DNA from: Acidobacteria subdivision 2 bacterium RH1 MAG20
GTDB lineage: Bacteria > Acidobacteriota > Terriglobia > Terriglobales > Acidobacteriaceae
DNA length: 58,735 nucleotides
Direction: 5' to 3'
NCBI GenBank assembly: GCA_002197545.1
Contig: NFUO01000010.1
Location: 1 to 58,735, forward strand
Shown: piece by piece, positions 32,480 to 45,084 of the stretch
Layout: each line of letters starts with the position of its first letter
How positions within the stretch are numbered: the stretch's first letter is position 1
The notes under the pieces: model-generated
Databases searched by the model: none
Told to the model about the DNA's origin: nothing
The model's input: only the letters and a program-made list of their open reading frames with translations
Made by a program: the position numbers and the translations under genes

Positions 32480-33304
32480 GTGGCTGAGCGAGAGGATGAA
32501 ATACAGGGGTCTCTCCACTCCGGCGACAAAAACGCCGCCAGTCGAGATGACATTTTTGAAGGAGACTCTGAGAGAACACTACAGCCATTGCTGGGGACGA
32601 TCGAGCGGACGGTGGTGCTGCGTGCCGAAGGATTGACGAAGACGTATGCCGCTGTTCCTGGAGTAGCCGGGCGAGGCGAATTGGAACTTTTTCGTGGCCT
32701 GGACCTAGCGGTTCATGCCGGTGAGATGGTGGCAATCGTTGGCGAAAGTGGCGCGGGCAAGAGTTCCCTGCTGCACCTGCTGGCTGCGCTTGACAAGCCT
32801 ACCGCTGGCGAAGTCTGGTGTGGACAGAGCCGGTTGAGCTCATTTTCGGCGGGTCAGGCAGCGGATTTCAGGAACAGAGATGTAGGGTATGTGTGGCAGT
32901 TCCATTATTTGCTGCCGGAGTTTACCGCGCTGGAGAATGTTGCTATGCCATTGCTGGCAAGAGGGATGAGGCGTTCCTCGGCTTTGGAGAGGGCACGCGT
33001 CTGGCTGGGTGAGGTTGGACTGGCGGAACGGGCCGAGCATCGCAGCGGAGAATTGAGCGGAGGGGAACAGCAGAGAGTGTCGCTGGCTCGGGCGTTGGTG
33101 ACGGAACCGACGATTCTGCTGGCGGATGAGCCTACCGGAGACCTCGACCAGAAGACAGCGGAGGCGGTGTTTGGGTTGATTCAGCGGCTCCATACAGCTC
33201 ACGGGCTGACCAGTGTGATTGTGACGCATAGCCTTGAATTTGCAGGACGTTGCGGACGAATGCTACGGTTGCGGGAGGGGCGTTTGGTAGAAGCTGGGGC
33301 ATGA
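32480..33304 (+). CDS. lolD: LolD-type lipoprotein-releasing ABC ATPase with repeat-encoded N-terminus
   Basis: 274 residues. Walker A GESGAGKSS, Q-loop YVWQFHYLLPEFTALENV (LolD-like), signature LSGGEQQRVSLARAL, Walker B ILLADEPTGDLD and the switch His in VTHSLEF. The core begins at about residue 44 (TVVLRAEGLTKTY); normal LolD is about 230 residues. The first 35 residues are specified by a family A repeat and read SLHSGDKNAASRDDIF. GTG at 32480 abuts the previous stop and has GGAG seven bases upstream, which supports translation of the repeat. Works with LolC. Confidence 0.92.
   Translation: MAEREDEIQGSLHSGDKNAASRDDIFEGDSERTLQPLLGTIERTVVLRAEGLTKTYAAVPGVAGRGELELFRGLDLAVHAGEMVAIVGESGAGKSSLLHLLAALDKPTAGEVWCGQSRLSSFSAGQAADFRNRDVGYVWQFHYLLPEFTALENVAMPLLARGMRRSSALERARVWLGEVGLAERAEHRSGELSGGEQQRVSLARALVTEPTILLADEPTGDLDQKTAEAVFGLIQRLHTAHGLTSVIVTHSLEFAGRCGRMLRLREGRLVEAGA
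32503..32560 (+). repeat. Family A repeat variant at the 5' end of lolD
   Basis: CAGGGGTCTCTCCACTCCGG, then CGCCGCCAGTCGAGATGACATTTTTG. It has the GGTCYYTCC...GATGACA frame of family A with a GGCG/CGCC hairpin in the centre. In frame with lolD. Confidence 0.6.
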
Positions 33305-33305
33305 T

Positions 33306-33328
33306 GCACCGGGTTTGGTGCCTTTTTT
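33306..33328 (+). terminator. Terminator after lolD
   Basis: GCACC-GGGTTT-GGTGC followed by CTTTTTT, starting 2 bp after the lolD stop. The sequence resembles the GCACCCGGTTTGGTGG tail of family B repeats, so the repeat may have donated the terminator. The rest of the gap to clpC (33329-33550) shows nothing clear; no CIRCE box was found. Confidence 0.65.
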
Positions 33329-33550
33329 ACACAGGTTTCATCTAATGGACAGTGCTAGGGTATTGCATAACTTTTGAGGGATTTTCGGATGTGTTGCGCA
33401 GGCGACTACACTGGTAGAAGTGGGATGGATGCTTCGCAGTCTGAAGTAGCCTGATGTGGTCTTTGTGAGCAGCCAGCACGAAGACGGTACGGTACCAACG
33501 GCGCTATGCGGCCTTCGGGCTGGGTGGTGGCCGGCATTGAAGGGGAGAAC

Positions 33551-36022
<2,472 letters not shown>

Positions 36023-36035
36023 TATAAGAACCATT

Positions 36036-36066
36036 GAAACCCGCCATCCAATGGATGGCGGGTTTC
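36036..36066 (+). terminator. Terminator after clpC
   Basis: Perfect 14-bp stem GAAACCCGCCATCC / GGATGGCGGGTTTC with a three-base loop, 13 bp after the clpC stop. It is symmetric and can serve the convergent YtxH gene as well. Confidence 0.85.
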
Positions 36067-36094
36067 GCTTGGAGCAGAAGTATAACGAAATGAG

Positions 36095-36391
36095 TTATAC
36101 GAATGATTGTGCGGACTTGATCGCACTATGGACGGCATCGCCTGCCTTATCTACCGCAGATTCAACCTTTCCCTTGGTGCGCTTCATGGCCTTCTGAGCT
36201 TCCTCGCTAAATCTCTCCGCCTGATCTTTGAGATAGTCACCCGCATCTACGAGGTAATCTCCTGCGCCTTCAACACCTTTGCGGAGACGCTTGCGAGTCC
36301 TGACTCCGGATTGTGGCGCATAAAGAAGCGCTACTGCGGCCCCTGCGCCAACGCCGATGCCAAAGGCTAACCAATAGTTTTTTGCACACAT
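36095..36391 (-). CDS. YtxH-domain protein
   Basis: 98 residues from the ATG at 36389-36391, with GAGGTG six bases upstream. One N-terminal membrane helix (LAFGIGVGAGAAVALLYAP) with the YtxH hallmark LLYAPQSGVRTRK, then a charged amphipathic tail with KDQAERFSEEAQKAMKRTKG and DKAGDAVHSAIKSAQ that looks like a long helix. YtxH-like proteins are small and often stress-induced; their job is not established. Confidence 0.85.
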   Translation of the reverse strand: MCAKNYWLAFGIGVGAGAAVALLYAPQSGVRTRKRLRKGVEGAGDYLVDAGDYLKDQAERFSEEAQKAMKRTKGKVESAVDKAGDAVHSAIKSAQSFV

Positions 36392-36553
36392 GTGAAACAC
36401 CTCGTCTGTATTTTGTCTCTTCTCTTCCTGTTGTTTGGATTCAATCAAGAGGAAGCCGGTTGGTTTTGTCTTCCTCGCCGAAGTTTCCCTGAGAGGTTAT
36501 TACGCGTAAGTTTATTTGATTCAACTATTTGCATTGAAGATAGGGTATCGAGG

Positions 36554-37279
36554 CTAAACGGCGAGACCGGCCAGTTCCCTTGCCCGCAGAAAGATTCGGG
36601 TAAACATGGGGCAATCCAGACGTCCGGTGTTGGTGTTGCGCAGAGAGGGGTGATAGCTGGCGAGAAGATGCAGTCCGTTGGGAAGGGTGTACTGTGCGCC
36701 ATGAGCGAAGCGGTAGGCAGATTTGCGAGTGATGACTTTTGTATGCAGAAGGTGGGCCAGGTAGCCGTCGAAGGCAATTTTTCCGAGGCAGACGACAACG
36801 CGAACCCGGGACAGGGCTTCAATCTCGTCGGTAAGATGGGTGGCGCAGTTGCGAATCTCCTGGGGCGTGGGTTTGTCGCCGGGTGGAGCACAGCGGACGA
36901 CAGAGGCTATCCAGGCGTGGCGTAGTTTGAGGCCGTCTTCGCGGGAGTCGGCCGTAGGCTGGCTGGCGAAGCCCAATTCGTGGAGGATGGGGTACATGAA
37001 GTATCCCGAGCCATCGCCGGTGAAGGGACGGCCTGTGCGATTGGCTCCGTGGGCTCCGGGAGCGAGGCCAAGGATCAGCACGCGGGCGCGAGGGTCTCCG
37101 AAGCCGGGGACGGGACGGGCCCAATAGGTCTGGTCCTGATAGGCGCGGCGTCTGGTTTCGCCGATACCGCGGCAATAATCACGGAGACGGGGACAGCGGT
37201 CGCAATCGATGATGGATTCGCGGATTTGCTGTAAGACCGGAGAGGTCTGCTGAGGGCTGGAGCGGGTCACTGTCTCCAT
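36554..37279 (-). CDS. Family 5 uracil-DNA glycosylase (UdgB-type)
   Basis: 241 residues. Iron-sulfur cysteines Cys26 and Cys29 (CDRCPRL) with Cys130 (VVRCAPPGDKP) and Cys145 (IRNCATHL). Motif A GLAPGAHGANRTGRPFTG (71-88) has the family 5 form with no Asp or Asn at the usual catalytic place, and motif B is ASYHPSLRNTNTG. Removes uracil and deaminated purines from DNA, so it fits base-excision repair. Divergent from the epimerase gene. A family 4 enzyme is less likely because its motif A starts GEAPG. Confidence 0.92.
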   Translation of the reverse strand: METVTRSSPQQTSPVLQQIRESIIDCDRCPRLRDYCRGIGETRRRAYQDQTYWARPVPGFGDPRARVLILGLAPGAHGANRTGRPFTGDGSGYFMYPILHELGFASQPTADSREDGLKLRHAWIASVVRCAPPGDKPTPQEIRNCATHLTDEIEALSRVRVVVCLGKIAFDGYLAHLLHTKVITRKSAYRFAHGAQYTLPNGLHLLASYHPSLRNTNTGRLDCPMFTRIFLRARELAGLAV

Positions 37280-37376
37280 GATAGTTGCAGGAACTGTAAA
37301 TGGTCATGTAGGTTTTGTCGTGCTCTAAACGTAAGATGATCCTTGCGTGAAAAGAAGAAATTGAAGTGGGGGTTCG

Positions 37377-38720
37377 TTGGAAGATCCGAGACTTAGTCGA
37401 ATGTATGCCGCGCTACTGATGCGCAGAATTGCCCAGTTACGGCGTGATGCATGGCAAACAGCAGTGAAGCGATCAGGATTGCTCATCATCATTGGTGTAG
37501 CGGTCGTATTGCTGTTAGTTGCCTTCGGATTGAAAGAGCGCGGACGGGGACATTTCTCGCACCTGAAGACCCAACTGGGAGTTACTCACCGGACGCCGAT
37601 TCAAGCCATGGCAGTGCGGCCCGGCGGCCAGGATGCAGTTGTCCTGGAACATGCGCAGATGGCCGAGACGGATGAACCAGAGCTTCTTTCGGCGACATTG
37701 CTACCGGGTCGTGGAATGAATGTGCTGCAGATCAAGGCTTATGTTCCGGGGATGGGCGAGGTGAATCTGCTGGCTTCTCCTCCACTGGAAGATGCGGCGA
37801 AGCGGCTGAACGGGACCGGAGAGGATGCCGACGGGAGTGCAAGCCTGACAATGGGCGCGGCCATTGAAGCACCGTGGGCGAGTCGGATATGGGGCGCGAA
37901 GTCGCCGGATGGGACGAGCCTGACTGCGACATGGCAAGGGCACAATCTTAGTCTGCCTATGGACTCGCAGGAGAGCAATCGCCCATCAAAAGCTGCCTCA
38001 GTGGGAGGATTGCTGCTGAAGCGGCCTGCTGACACGGTGAAGACAGATGTGTTGCCGGATGGCGGCCAGGCACAAGCGATCTACGATGCGGGAGACTTTG
38101 ACGGGCATTGGATATCGCACACGGAAATAACGACGACAGTGCAACTGAGTAGCCGGGCGCTCGATATGACCCTCTCAGCACGCAATACCGGCAGCGAGGC
38201 CGAGCCGATAGGCATCGGTTGGCACCCTCGGTTTGCGATTCTGAGCGGAGATCGCAAACAGGAGATATTGAAGCTGCCGAATGCGTTGCATGCAGAGGCT
38301 GCGGACCGCGGTAGCGGAATGCCCAGCGGCAAGCTGTTGCCGGTCCAGGGGACAGCGTACGACTTTACCGGGCGTGACGGAGCCCGACTGGGTATGACAG
38401 GTCTGGATGACACCTTTGTACACCTGAAGCCAGGGCTGCTGGACAATGGTCCGATAGCGGAATTGCGTGATCCCAGGAGCAACTACGGGCTGCGGATCAC
38501 GGCAATGAGTCTAGCTATCAAGGCTATGCGAGTGTATGCGCCGGCGAACTCGGCGTTTGTTTCGATTGACCCGCAGTTCAACTATGACGATCCGTTTGGG
38601 CGAGAGTGGTCGAAGGGCGAAGATACTGGGATGACAGTGCTGCAGCCGGGACAGACGGCGCAGTGGAAGATCAGGCTGGAGATATTTTCACTAACTGGCA
38701 ATGGATCTGCTCCCTTGTAG
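37377..38720 (+). CDS. Membrane-anchored aldose 1-epimerase-like protein
   Basis: 447 residues. A membrane helix near 33-52 (SGLLIIIGVAVVLLLVAFGL) precedes a galactose-mutarotase-fold domain: LLPGRGMNVLQIK, VGGLLLKRPAD, GHWISHTEITTTVQLSSRAL, IGIGWHPRFAIL (catalytic His) and GLDDTFVHL. The start may be TTG at 37377 or ATG at 37401. The domain would face the periplasm, whereas most mutarotases are soluble. Substrate unknown; some of the sugar-site residues could not be checked by eye, so a non-catalytic sugar-binding role is possible. Confidence 0.8.
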   Translation: MEDPRLSRMYAALLMRRIAQLRRDAWQTAVKRSGLLIIIGVAVVLLLVAFGLKERGRGHFSHLKTQLGVTHRTPIQAMAVRPGGQDAVVLEHAQMAETDEPELLSATLLPGRGMNVLQIKAYVPGMGEVNLLASPPLEDAAKRLNGTGEDADGSASLTMGAAIEAPWASRIWGAKSPDGTSLTATWQGHNLSLPMDSQESNRPSKAASVGGLLLKRPADTVKTDVLPDGGQAQAIYDAGDFDGHWISHTEITTTVQLSSRALDMTLSARNTGSEAEPIGIGWHPRFAILSGDRKQEILKLPNALHAEAADRGSGMPSGKLLPVQGTAYDFTGRDGARLGMTGLDDTFVHLKPGLLDNGPIAELRDPRSNYGLRITAMSLAIKAMRVYAPANSAFVSIDPQFNYDDPFGREWSKGEDTGMTVLQPGQTAQWKIRLEIFSLTGNGSAPL

Positions 38721-38885
38721 CGTTGCGAAGTTTTCCTCTGAAGTAATACCGCGCATATCTGATGGTGCGGCCGAAGGTTTGACCCTCCACGACGAAGACT
38801 CGTACAGTAGTAAGAAGGCGCGTGCCCCAATCAGCTCCTTGAGCGAGTGGCACGGCACATTTACCCGACCCCGGAAGGCATAGAT

Positions 38886-40298
38886 TTGACCCCGACTGAG
38901 ATGACAGAGACGAATGAGACTGCCGAGCAGCAGCCTGAACTGGCGCATACCCACGATCACGACCATGATCATGAACACGAGCATCAACATGCCCCTTCGC
39001 TGAACCCGGAGTTGATGCGCGAGATTGAAGTAGAAGTCCCCGCGGATGAGGTGTCGAAGGCCTTCAAGACGGTTGTGAAGCGCTACCAGAAGCTGGCACG
39101 TATCCCTGGGTTTCGCGCGGGCAAGGTGCCGGAAGCTCTGATCCGGTCGAAGTTTGGCAAGGAGGTCCGGCAAGAGGTACTGGAGAGCCTGGTGTCGGCT
39201 CCGTTCCGCAAGGCGATCGACGACCAGAAACTGCGCCCTGTGTCCGAGCCGCAGTTGCTGGATATGCAGCTTTTTGATGGCCAGCCGCTGAAGTTCAAGG
39301 CTGCGTTTGAGGTTGCGCCTGAGTTCGATATTGCCGGCTACGACAGCGTTCATGTAGCCAAGCCGGAGGTCGGACTGACCAACGATGAGTTCGACGCGGA
39401 GCTTGCCCGGGTTCTGGATGGCCATGCCACGGTTGAACCGGTGGATGAAGACCGTCCGCTGGTCGATGGGGATTGGGCAGAGATTCAGTTTCGCGGTGAG
39501 GTAAAAGACCTTGCGCAGACTGTGACGGAAGACGGTGTTGAGAACGCATCTCAAAAAGCGCCTATCACCGGCGAAGATGTATTGATCGAGATTGGCGGGA
39601 AGAACACGCTGGCTGCATTCAATGACGCGCTGCGCGGTGCGAAGCCGGGCCAGGAGTTGAAGTTCGAAGTGGATTATCCATCGGACTTTGGCGATGCACG
39701 GCTGGCGGGGCAGACGGTCAGCTATGACGTGACCGTGAAGAGCATCAAGCGAAAGACCTATCCGGAGCGGGATGCCGAGTTGGCCAAGCAGCTTGGGAAT
39801 TATGAGAGCTGGGATGACTTCGAGAACAAGCTGCGGGAGCATACTTCTGACCGTAAGAAAGACGCGCTCGAGAACGGCGCCAAAGACAAGATGCTCGAAG
39901 AATTGATCGAGCGATATCACTTCCCTGTTCCTGAATCATTTGTGCAGCAGCAGGTCGACGCGAGGCTGGATCGTGGACTCCGCGCACTAGCGCAGCAGGG
40001 CATGAAGGCTGAGGACATGCGTAAGCTGGACTTCAGCAGGCTGCGCGCCGCTCAGCGTGACCAGGCCGTCAATGAAGTAAAGGTCTCGATGATTCTCGAC
40101 AAGATTGCCGAGGCGGAGGGCGTGGTGGTGAGCGACGAGGACCTCGACCGCGAACTGCTGATGCTCTCGATTCAATCGCGCGAGCCGCTGGAGACGTTGC
40201 GGGAGAGACTGGCGAAGGATGGCGGGTTGGACCGGATTCGTGAGCAGATGCGGCGCGAGAAGACGGGAAGCGTGCTGTATGAGAAGCTGAGCGCGTAG
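38886..40298 (+). CDS. tig: Trigger factor with His-rich N-terminal extension
   Basis: About 470 residues. Ribosome-binding N-domain (about 40-150) with the signature near the PGFRAGKVPEALI loop, PPIase FKBP-like domain (DGDWAEIQFRGEV, TVSYDVTVKSIKRK), and the C-terminal helical chaperone arms. Before the N-domain comes HTHDHDHDHEHEHQH, a metal-binding-like run not typical of the family. The start is uncertain: TTG at 38886 (GGAAGG seven bases upstream), ATG at 38901, or GTG at 38847. All keep the His run. The gene opens the tig-clpP-clpX-lon cluster. Confidence 0.93.
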   Translation: MTPTEMTETNETAEQQPELAHTHDHDHDHEHEHQHAPSLNPELMREIEVEVPADEVSKAFKTVVKRYQKLARIPGFRAGKVPEALIRSKFGKEVRQEVLESLVSAPFRKAIDDQKLRPVSEPQLLDMQLFDGQPLKFKAAFEVAPEFDIAGYDSVHVAKPEVGLTNDEFDAELARVLDGHATVEPVDEDRPLVDGDWAEIQFRGEVKDLAQTVTEDGVENASQKAPITGEDVLIEIGGKNTLAAFNDALRGAKPGQELKFEVDYPSDFGDARLAGQTVSYDVTVKSIKRKTYPERDAELAKQLGNYESWDDFENKLREHTSDRKKDALENGAKDKMLEELIERYHFPVPESFVQQQVDARLDRGLRALAQQGMKAEDMRKLDFSRLRAAQRDQAVNEVKVSMILDKIAEAEGVVVSDEDLDRELLMLSIQSREPLETLRERLAKDGGLDRIREQMRREKTGSVLYEKLSA

Positions 40299-40319
40299 AC
40301 GTCTGGTTGCCCTTAGAAA

Positions 40320-40360
40320 ACACAGAAGCAGATTCCTCCGCGTTGCTGCGGAATGACAAT
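40320..40360 (+). repeat. Family A repeat variant between tig and clpP
   Basis: CACAGAAGCAGATTCCTCCG then CGTTGCTGCGGAATGACAA. It has the AGATTCCTCCGC...CGGAATGACA form with the arms CCGC/GCGG pairing. The last of the repeats seen on the + strand. Confidence 0.55.
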
Positions 40361-40410
40361 CAAATGGGCGATCACAAACAAGGAATCACAAAAGGGAAAG
40401 AGAGAGCGCT

Positions 40411-41001
40411 ATGGGATTAGTACCGATGGTGATTGAGCAGACGAGCCGGGGCGAACGCGCCTACGACATCTACAGCCGTCTGCTGCGCGACAACATTATT
40501 TTTCTGGGCACGCCGATCGATGACAACATTGCAAATGTGATCATTGCGCAGATGCTGTTTCTGAGCGGCGAGGACCCGGAGAAGGACATCCAGCTCTATA
40601 TCAATTCTCCAGGTGGATCGATCACGGCAGGGTTGGCTATCTACGACACGATGCAGTACATCAAGAATGACGTCGTAACGTTCTGCATTGGACAGGCGGC
40701 CAGCATGGGGGCTTTCCTGTTGATGGCGGGCAAGAAGGGCAAGCGGTTTGCCTTGCCGAACTCGCGGATTCTGATTCATCAGCCTTCGATGGGCGGATTA
40801 AGCGGGCAGGCCACCGATATCGATATTCATGCGCGGGAGATTCTGCGTATTCGTGAGATTACGAACAAACTGATGAGCGCAAGCACGGGGCAGACGCTGG
40901 AACGGATCGAGCGCGACGTTGAACGGGACTTCATTATGACGGCCGCGCAGTCGAAGGAGTACGGGATTATCGACGACATTATCGATAGGCCCCGGACGTA
41001 A
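40411..41001 (+). CDS. clpP: ATP-dependent Clp protease proteolytic subunit
   Basis: 196 residues, normal length. Catalytic triad Ser98 ([11 protein letters not shown]), His123 ([11 protein letters not shown]) and Asp173 (VERDFIM). [19 protein letters not shown] is the substrate-groove strand. Forms a double heptamer that degrades proteins fed by ClpX or ClpC, both encoded in this window. Preceded by AAAGGGAAAGAGAG. Confidence 0.98.
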   Translation: MGLVPMVIEQTSRGERAYDIYSRLLRDNIIFLGTPIDDNIANVIIAQMLFLSGEDPEKDIQLYINSPGGSITAGLAIYDTMQYIKNDVVTFCIGQAASMGAFLLMAGKKGKRFALPNSRILIHQPSMGGLSGQATDIDIHAREILRIREITNKLMSASTGQTLERIERDVERDFIMTAAQSKEYGIIDDIIDRPRT

Positions 41002-41023
41002 TCGGACACAGTAGGGTAAAGGG

Positions 41024-41049
41024 AGCCCGGACCGGTGGTCCGGGCTTTC
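41024..41049 (+). terminator. Terminator between clpP and clpX
   Basis: Perfect 10-bp stem AGCCCGGACC / GGTCCGGGCT with a three-base loop and a short T run, 22 bp after clpP. It implies that clpX has its own promoter within 41050-41167. Confidence 0.8.
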
Positions 41050-41167
41050 TCCTGCCTATCACCAATTCGATGTATAGAGGCAGGCACCTGTTCGGAATTT
41101 ATAAGATGAAACGGGTGTAAACTTCTGCTTATACCTTTGCACGGATTACCCAGGAGTTGCCGTACCT

Positions 41168-42454
41168 ATGAAAACGTCACGAGGCTCGGACGAATCACTT
41201 CGCTGCTCATTCTGCCATAAGTCACAGGATGCCGTTGCCAAGCTCATCTCTTCTCCATCGGACTATCCGCGGGCCTACATCTGCGATGAGTGCGTGGCGG
41301 TTTGCAACTCGATCCTCGAAGACGACCGCTCTGAGGCGCAGCCCGGTGCAGCGCCTGCCCACCTGCCGAAGCCGCAGGAGGTCAAGGCATTTCTGGATGA
41401 GTATGTAATTGGGCAGGACCAGACGAAGAAGAAGCTGGCCGTGGCAGTCTACAACCACTACAAACGCATCCAGATGAACAAGACTCGCGGCAACGATGTC
41501 GAGCTGGCGAAGTCGAATATCCTGCTGGTGGGACCAACGGGATCGGGTAAGACGCTGCTGGCGCATACGCTGGCGAAGATGCTGGATGTGCCATTCGCGA
41601 TTGTCGACGCAACGACTCTGACTGAGGCCGGGTATGTAGGCGAGGACGTGGAGAACATTATTCTGAAGCTGCTACAGGCGGCCGAGGGAGACGTGGCCCG
41701 GGCTCAGAGCGGAATTATTTACATCGACGAGATCGACAAGATCGGGCGCAAGGACGAGAACCCGTCCATTACGCGGGATGTCTCAGGCGAGGGCGTTCAA
41801 CAGGCGCTGCTGAAGATTCTGGAAGGCACCGTAGCCAATGTTCCCCCGCAAGGTGGGCGCAAGCATCCGCACCAGGAGTTTACGGCTGTGGATACGACGA
41901 ACATTCTTTTCATCTGCGGCGGCGCATTTGTCGGCCTCGAAAAAGTGATTGGGCGGCGCATCGGCAAGAAGGCGCTTGGATTCAAGGCGGTTGTCGATCC
42001 GGAGACGAAGGATGGCGATGTGACGCCGATCCGGGCACAGCGCGATGCGGAGTTGCTGCGGCAGGCCGAGCCCCAAGACCTGCTGAAATATGGCCTGATT
42101 CCTGAGTTTGTAGGTCGCCTGCCAGTGATGGGAATCCTCGACGAGCTGGATGAGGCGGCGCTGATTGAGATTTTGACCAAGCCGCGGAATGCCATCCTGA
42201 AGCAATACACGAAGTTGTTCGACTTCGAGGGCGTGAAGGTGACGTTTACAGACGAGGCGGCGCGGGAGATTGCGCGCGAAGCGTTACAGCGGAAGGTTGG
42301 CGCTCGCGGTCTGCGGATGATTCTGGAAGAGCTGATGCTGGACCTGATGTACTTCGTCCCAGGCAATAAGAAGGTCAAGGAGCTGTCCATCACGGCTGAG
42401 ATGGTGAAGAAACACAGCCTCACGCTACCCATGTTGCTGGAAAAAGCTGGATAG
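41168..42454 (+). CDS. clpX: ATP-dependent Clp protease ATP-binding subunit ClpX
   Basis: 428 residues. N-terminal zinc domain with four Cys ([10 protein letters not shown] and ICDECVAVC), Walker [16 protein letters not shown], Walker [14 protein letters not shown], the pore region, sensor [15 protein letters not shown] ([13 protein letters not shown]) and the C-terminal small domain ([15 protein letters not shown]). Unfoldase for ClpP. Confidence 0.98.
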   Translation: MKTSRGSDESLRCSFCHKSQDAVAKLISSPSDYPRAYICDECVAVCNSILEDDRSEAQPGAAPAHLPKPQEVKAFLDEYVIGQDQTKKKLAVAVYNHYKRIQMNKTRGNDVELAKSNILLVGPTGSGKTLLAHTLAKMLDVPFAIVDATTLTEAGYVGEDVENIILKLLQAAEGDVARAQSGIIYIDEIDKIGRKDENPSITRDVSGEGVQQALLKILEGTVANVPPQGGRKHPHQEFTAVDTTNILFICGGAFVGLEKVIGRRIGKKALGFKAVVDPETKDGDVTPIRAQRDAELLRQAEPQDLLKYGLIPEFVGRLPVMGILDELDEAALIEILTKPRNAILKQYTKLFDFEGVKVTFTDEAAREIAREALQRKVGARGLRMILEELMLDLMYFVPGNKKVKELSITAEMVKKHSLTLPMLLEKAG

Positions 42455-42596
42455 GACATGCGCCGGATGGATGCTGTTCTAATTTTCTGTCCCTCAAATA
42501 TGGTACGTTGACCCGCCCGAAGCCATTTACAATCACTCAAAGCCCGTACTGCGTTGTGCACCGTTGCGTGCGGGCGGACGTCTAATAGGGAGCATG

Positions 42597-45020
42597 ATGA
42601 CCAATCCAACCAAAGAGACGTTGACCGGCGAAGTACGCAAGCTGCCCATGATGCCCATTCGTGACATGGTCATCTTTCCTCACATGATGACGCCATTTGT
42701 CGTGGGCCGCGAATCCAGCGTGCGCGCTCTCGAAGAGGCGTTGTCGGGCGACCGGAAGATATTTCTGGCGACGCAGCATGATGCCTCCGTCGATGAGCCG
42801 AATATTGATGACATCTACGAGACGGGCACTATCGGCAACATTGTCCAAAGCGTGAAGATGCCAGACGGAAACATTAAAGTACTGGTTGAAGGCGTAGAGC
42901 GGGCACGAGCGACCATTATCAACGACGTCGACGGTTTCTTTGTGGCGACGGTACGCACGGGGCAGACCCACCTGGACCTGACGCCACAGGTTGAGCAGTT
43001 GATGCAACGGGTACACACCTTGTTCGAGCAGTATGTGAAGCTGCAACAGTCTTTGAACTACGAGACGATGGCAGCCAGCGTGCGCGCGGATGAGCCGGCA
43101 AAGCTGGCGGATACGATAGCCGCAAACCTGCAGCTCTCGATCGAAGAGAAGCAGCAGTTGCTGGAAGTATTTAATCCGGAACTGCGACTATCTCGGGTGG
43201 CTGACGTGCTCGACGTCGCAATTGAAAAGCTGAACATGGACCGCACCATTCAGTCTCGCGTGAAGAGACAGATGGAGAAGGCGCAGAAAGAGTATTACCT
43301 CAACGAGAAGATCAAGGCGATTCAGAAGGAACTTGGCCGTGGCGAAAAGTCCGAGTTCGACGAGCTGAAGAAGAAGATTGAAGCAGCGGGAATGCCGAAG
43401 GACGTGCTCGAAAAGTCGCTGCAGGAGCTGAAGAAGCTGGAAGCGATGCCGCCGATGTCGGCTGAGTCCACCGTCTCGCGGAACTATCTTGACTGGCTGC
43501 TTGCGGTGCCGTGGAAGAAGCGCTCGAAGGAGATTCGCTCGATCGAACACGCCGAGCAGATCCTTAATGAAGACCACTACGGGCTGGAAAAGATCAAGGA
43601 ACGGATTCTCGAATTTCTAGCTGTGCGGCAACTAGTGAAAAACCCCAAGGGCTCAATTCTGTGCTTCGTTGGGCCTCCGGGCGTGGGTAAGACTTCGCTT
43701 GGGATGTCGATCGCCAAGGCCACGGGGCGCAAGTTTGTGCGGATGTCGCTGGGTGGTGTGCGAGATGAAGCGGAGATTCGCGGTCATAGGCGCACCTATA
43801 TCGGAGCGTTGCCGGGCCAAATTATTCAGTCGATGAAGAAGGCGGGAACGAAGAACCCGGTGTTCATGCTGGACGAGGTCGACAAGATGGCTTCGGACTT
43901 TCGCGGCGACCCGGCCAGTGCTCTGCTTGAAGTTCTGGATACTGAACAGAATACGTCGTTTCAGGACCACTATCTCGATGTGGAGTATGACCTGTCGCAA
44001 GTGCTCTTTGTCGCGACGGCAAACGTACTGCATACGATTCCCGGCCCGCTTCAGGACCGGATGGAGATTCTACGTCTACATGGTTATACAGAACTCGAAA
44101 AGCTTGAGATTGCCAAACAATACCTGGTAAAGAAGCAGCGCGAGGGGACGGGTTTGACTGAAAAACAGGTCGTCTTTGAAGATGATGCACTGCGTCAGAT
44201 TATTCGCGGATACACGCGTGAAGCCGGCGTGAGAAACCTTGAACGCGAGATTGGCAATGTGTGCCGCAAGGTGGCGCGGCGTGTGGTCAAGAACGGCGCG
44301 AAACATCAGGAGACGGTCACCGCTGAGAACCTCGGTGAGATTCTTGGTGTGGCGAAGTTCCGCGATTCTCAGGTGCATGAAAAGAGCGAGGTCGGATTGG
44401 TAACCGGTCTTGCATGGACCGAGATGGGCGGCACGATTCTGCAGACCGAGGTGCAGGTGCTGGACGGCAAGGGCAAGATGACGGCGACCGGCCAACTCGG
44501 CGATGTGATGCAGGAGTCCGCACAGGCCGCTCTGAGCTATATACGGTCGAGAGCGAATCATCTGGGACTGGCAAAGGACTTCTACCGGAACGTCGATATT
44601 CACGTTCACGTACCAGAGGGTGCTATTCCCAAGGATGGTCCGTCGGCTGGCATCACTCTCGCCACGGGTCTTGCGAGCGCGCTGACGAAGATCAAGGTGC
44701 GACGCGATATCGCGATGACCGGTGAGATTACGCTGCGAGGCAAGGTACTCCCGATTGGCGGGCTCAAGGAGAAGCTGCTGGCGGCACATCGCGCGGGCAT
44801 CTTTGAGGCTATTCTTCCGGAAGATAACCGAAAAGACCTGGCGGAACTGCCGGAGTTGCTGAAAACTTCGATGAAGCTGCATTTTGTGGAGGAGATGGAT
44901 CAAGTGCTGCAAATCGCTCTCGAGGAAAAGCTTCCCGAATTGCAGGAGGAGACGCCGAGCGCTCTGGGAAATGTGTTGCCGCCAACTATCGACACTCCGC
45001 AGCCAGTTGCTCATCAATAA
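42597..45020 (+). CDS. lon: ATP-dependent protease La (Lon)
   Basis: 807 residues from the second of two adjacent ATGs (42594 and 42597), with GGGAG four bases upstream. N-terminal substrate domain ([20 protein letters not shown]), coiled linker ([20 protein letters not shown]), AAA+ with [11 protein letters not shown] and [20 protein letters not shown], and the C-terminal Ser-Lys protease domain: [17 protein letters not shown] (Ser) and [15 protein letters not shown] (Lys). Completes the canonical tig-clpP-clpX-lon order. Confidence 0.98.
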   Translation: MTNPTKETLTGEVRKLPMMPIRDMVIFPHMMTPFVVGRESSVRALEEALSGDRKIFLATQHDASVDEPNIDDIYETGTIGNIVQSVKMPDGNIKVLVEGVERARATIINDVDGFFVATVRTGQTHLDLTPQVEQLMQRVHTLFEQYVKLQQSLNYETMAASVRADEPAKLADTIAANLQLSIEEKQQLLEVFNPELRLSRVADVLDVAIEKLNMDRTIQSRVKRQMEKAQKEYYLNEKIKAIQKELGRGEKSEFDELKKKIEAAGMPKDVLEKSLQELKKLEAMPPMSAESTVSRNYLDWLLAVPWKKRSKEIRSIEHAEQILNEDHYGLEKIKERILEFLAVRQLVKNPKGSILCFVGPPGVGKTSLGMSIAKATGRKFVRMSLGGVRDEAEIRGHRRTYIGALPGQIIQSMKKAGTKNPVFMLDEVDKMASDFRGDPASALLEVLDTEQNTSFQDHYLDVEYDLSQVLFVATANVLHTIPGPLQDRMEILRLHGYTELEKLEIAKQYLVKKQREGTGLTEKQVVFEDDALRQIIRGYTREAGVRNLEREIGNVCRKVARRVVKNGAKHQETVTAENLGEILGVAKFRDSQVHEKSEVGLVTGLAWTEMGGTILQTEVQVLDGKGKMTATGQLGDVMQESAQAALSYIRSRANHLGLAKDFYRNVDIHVHVPEGAIPKDGPSAGITLATGLASALTKIKVRRDIAMTGEITLRGKVLPIGGLKEKLLAAHRAGIFEAILPEDNRKDLAELPELLKTSMKLHFVEEMDQVLQIALEEKLPELQEETPSALGNVLPPTIDTPQPVAHQ

Positions 45021-45041
45021 TATTCAACGCGATTAAGATGG

Positions 45042-45066
45042 AGGCCGAGCCTATAGCTCGGCCTTT
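45042..45066 (+). terminator. Terminator after lon
   Basis: Stem AGGCCGAGC / GCTCGGCCT with loop CTATA and three T, 21 bp after the lon stop. It also faces the convergent small membrane-protein gene. Confidence 0.8.
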
Positions 45067-45084
45067 GCTTTGCAAATTGAGGTG

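Noticed and set aside
33329..33550. Search for a CIRCE or similar heat-shock box before clpC
   Set aside because: No TTAGCACTC-N9-GAGTGCTAA pattern or other clear inverted repeat is present.
42508..42533. TTGACC ... TACAAT as a lon promoter
   Set aside because: The spacing is only 14 bp, too short for a normal sigma-70 promoter, so I did not list it.
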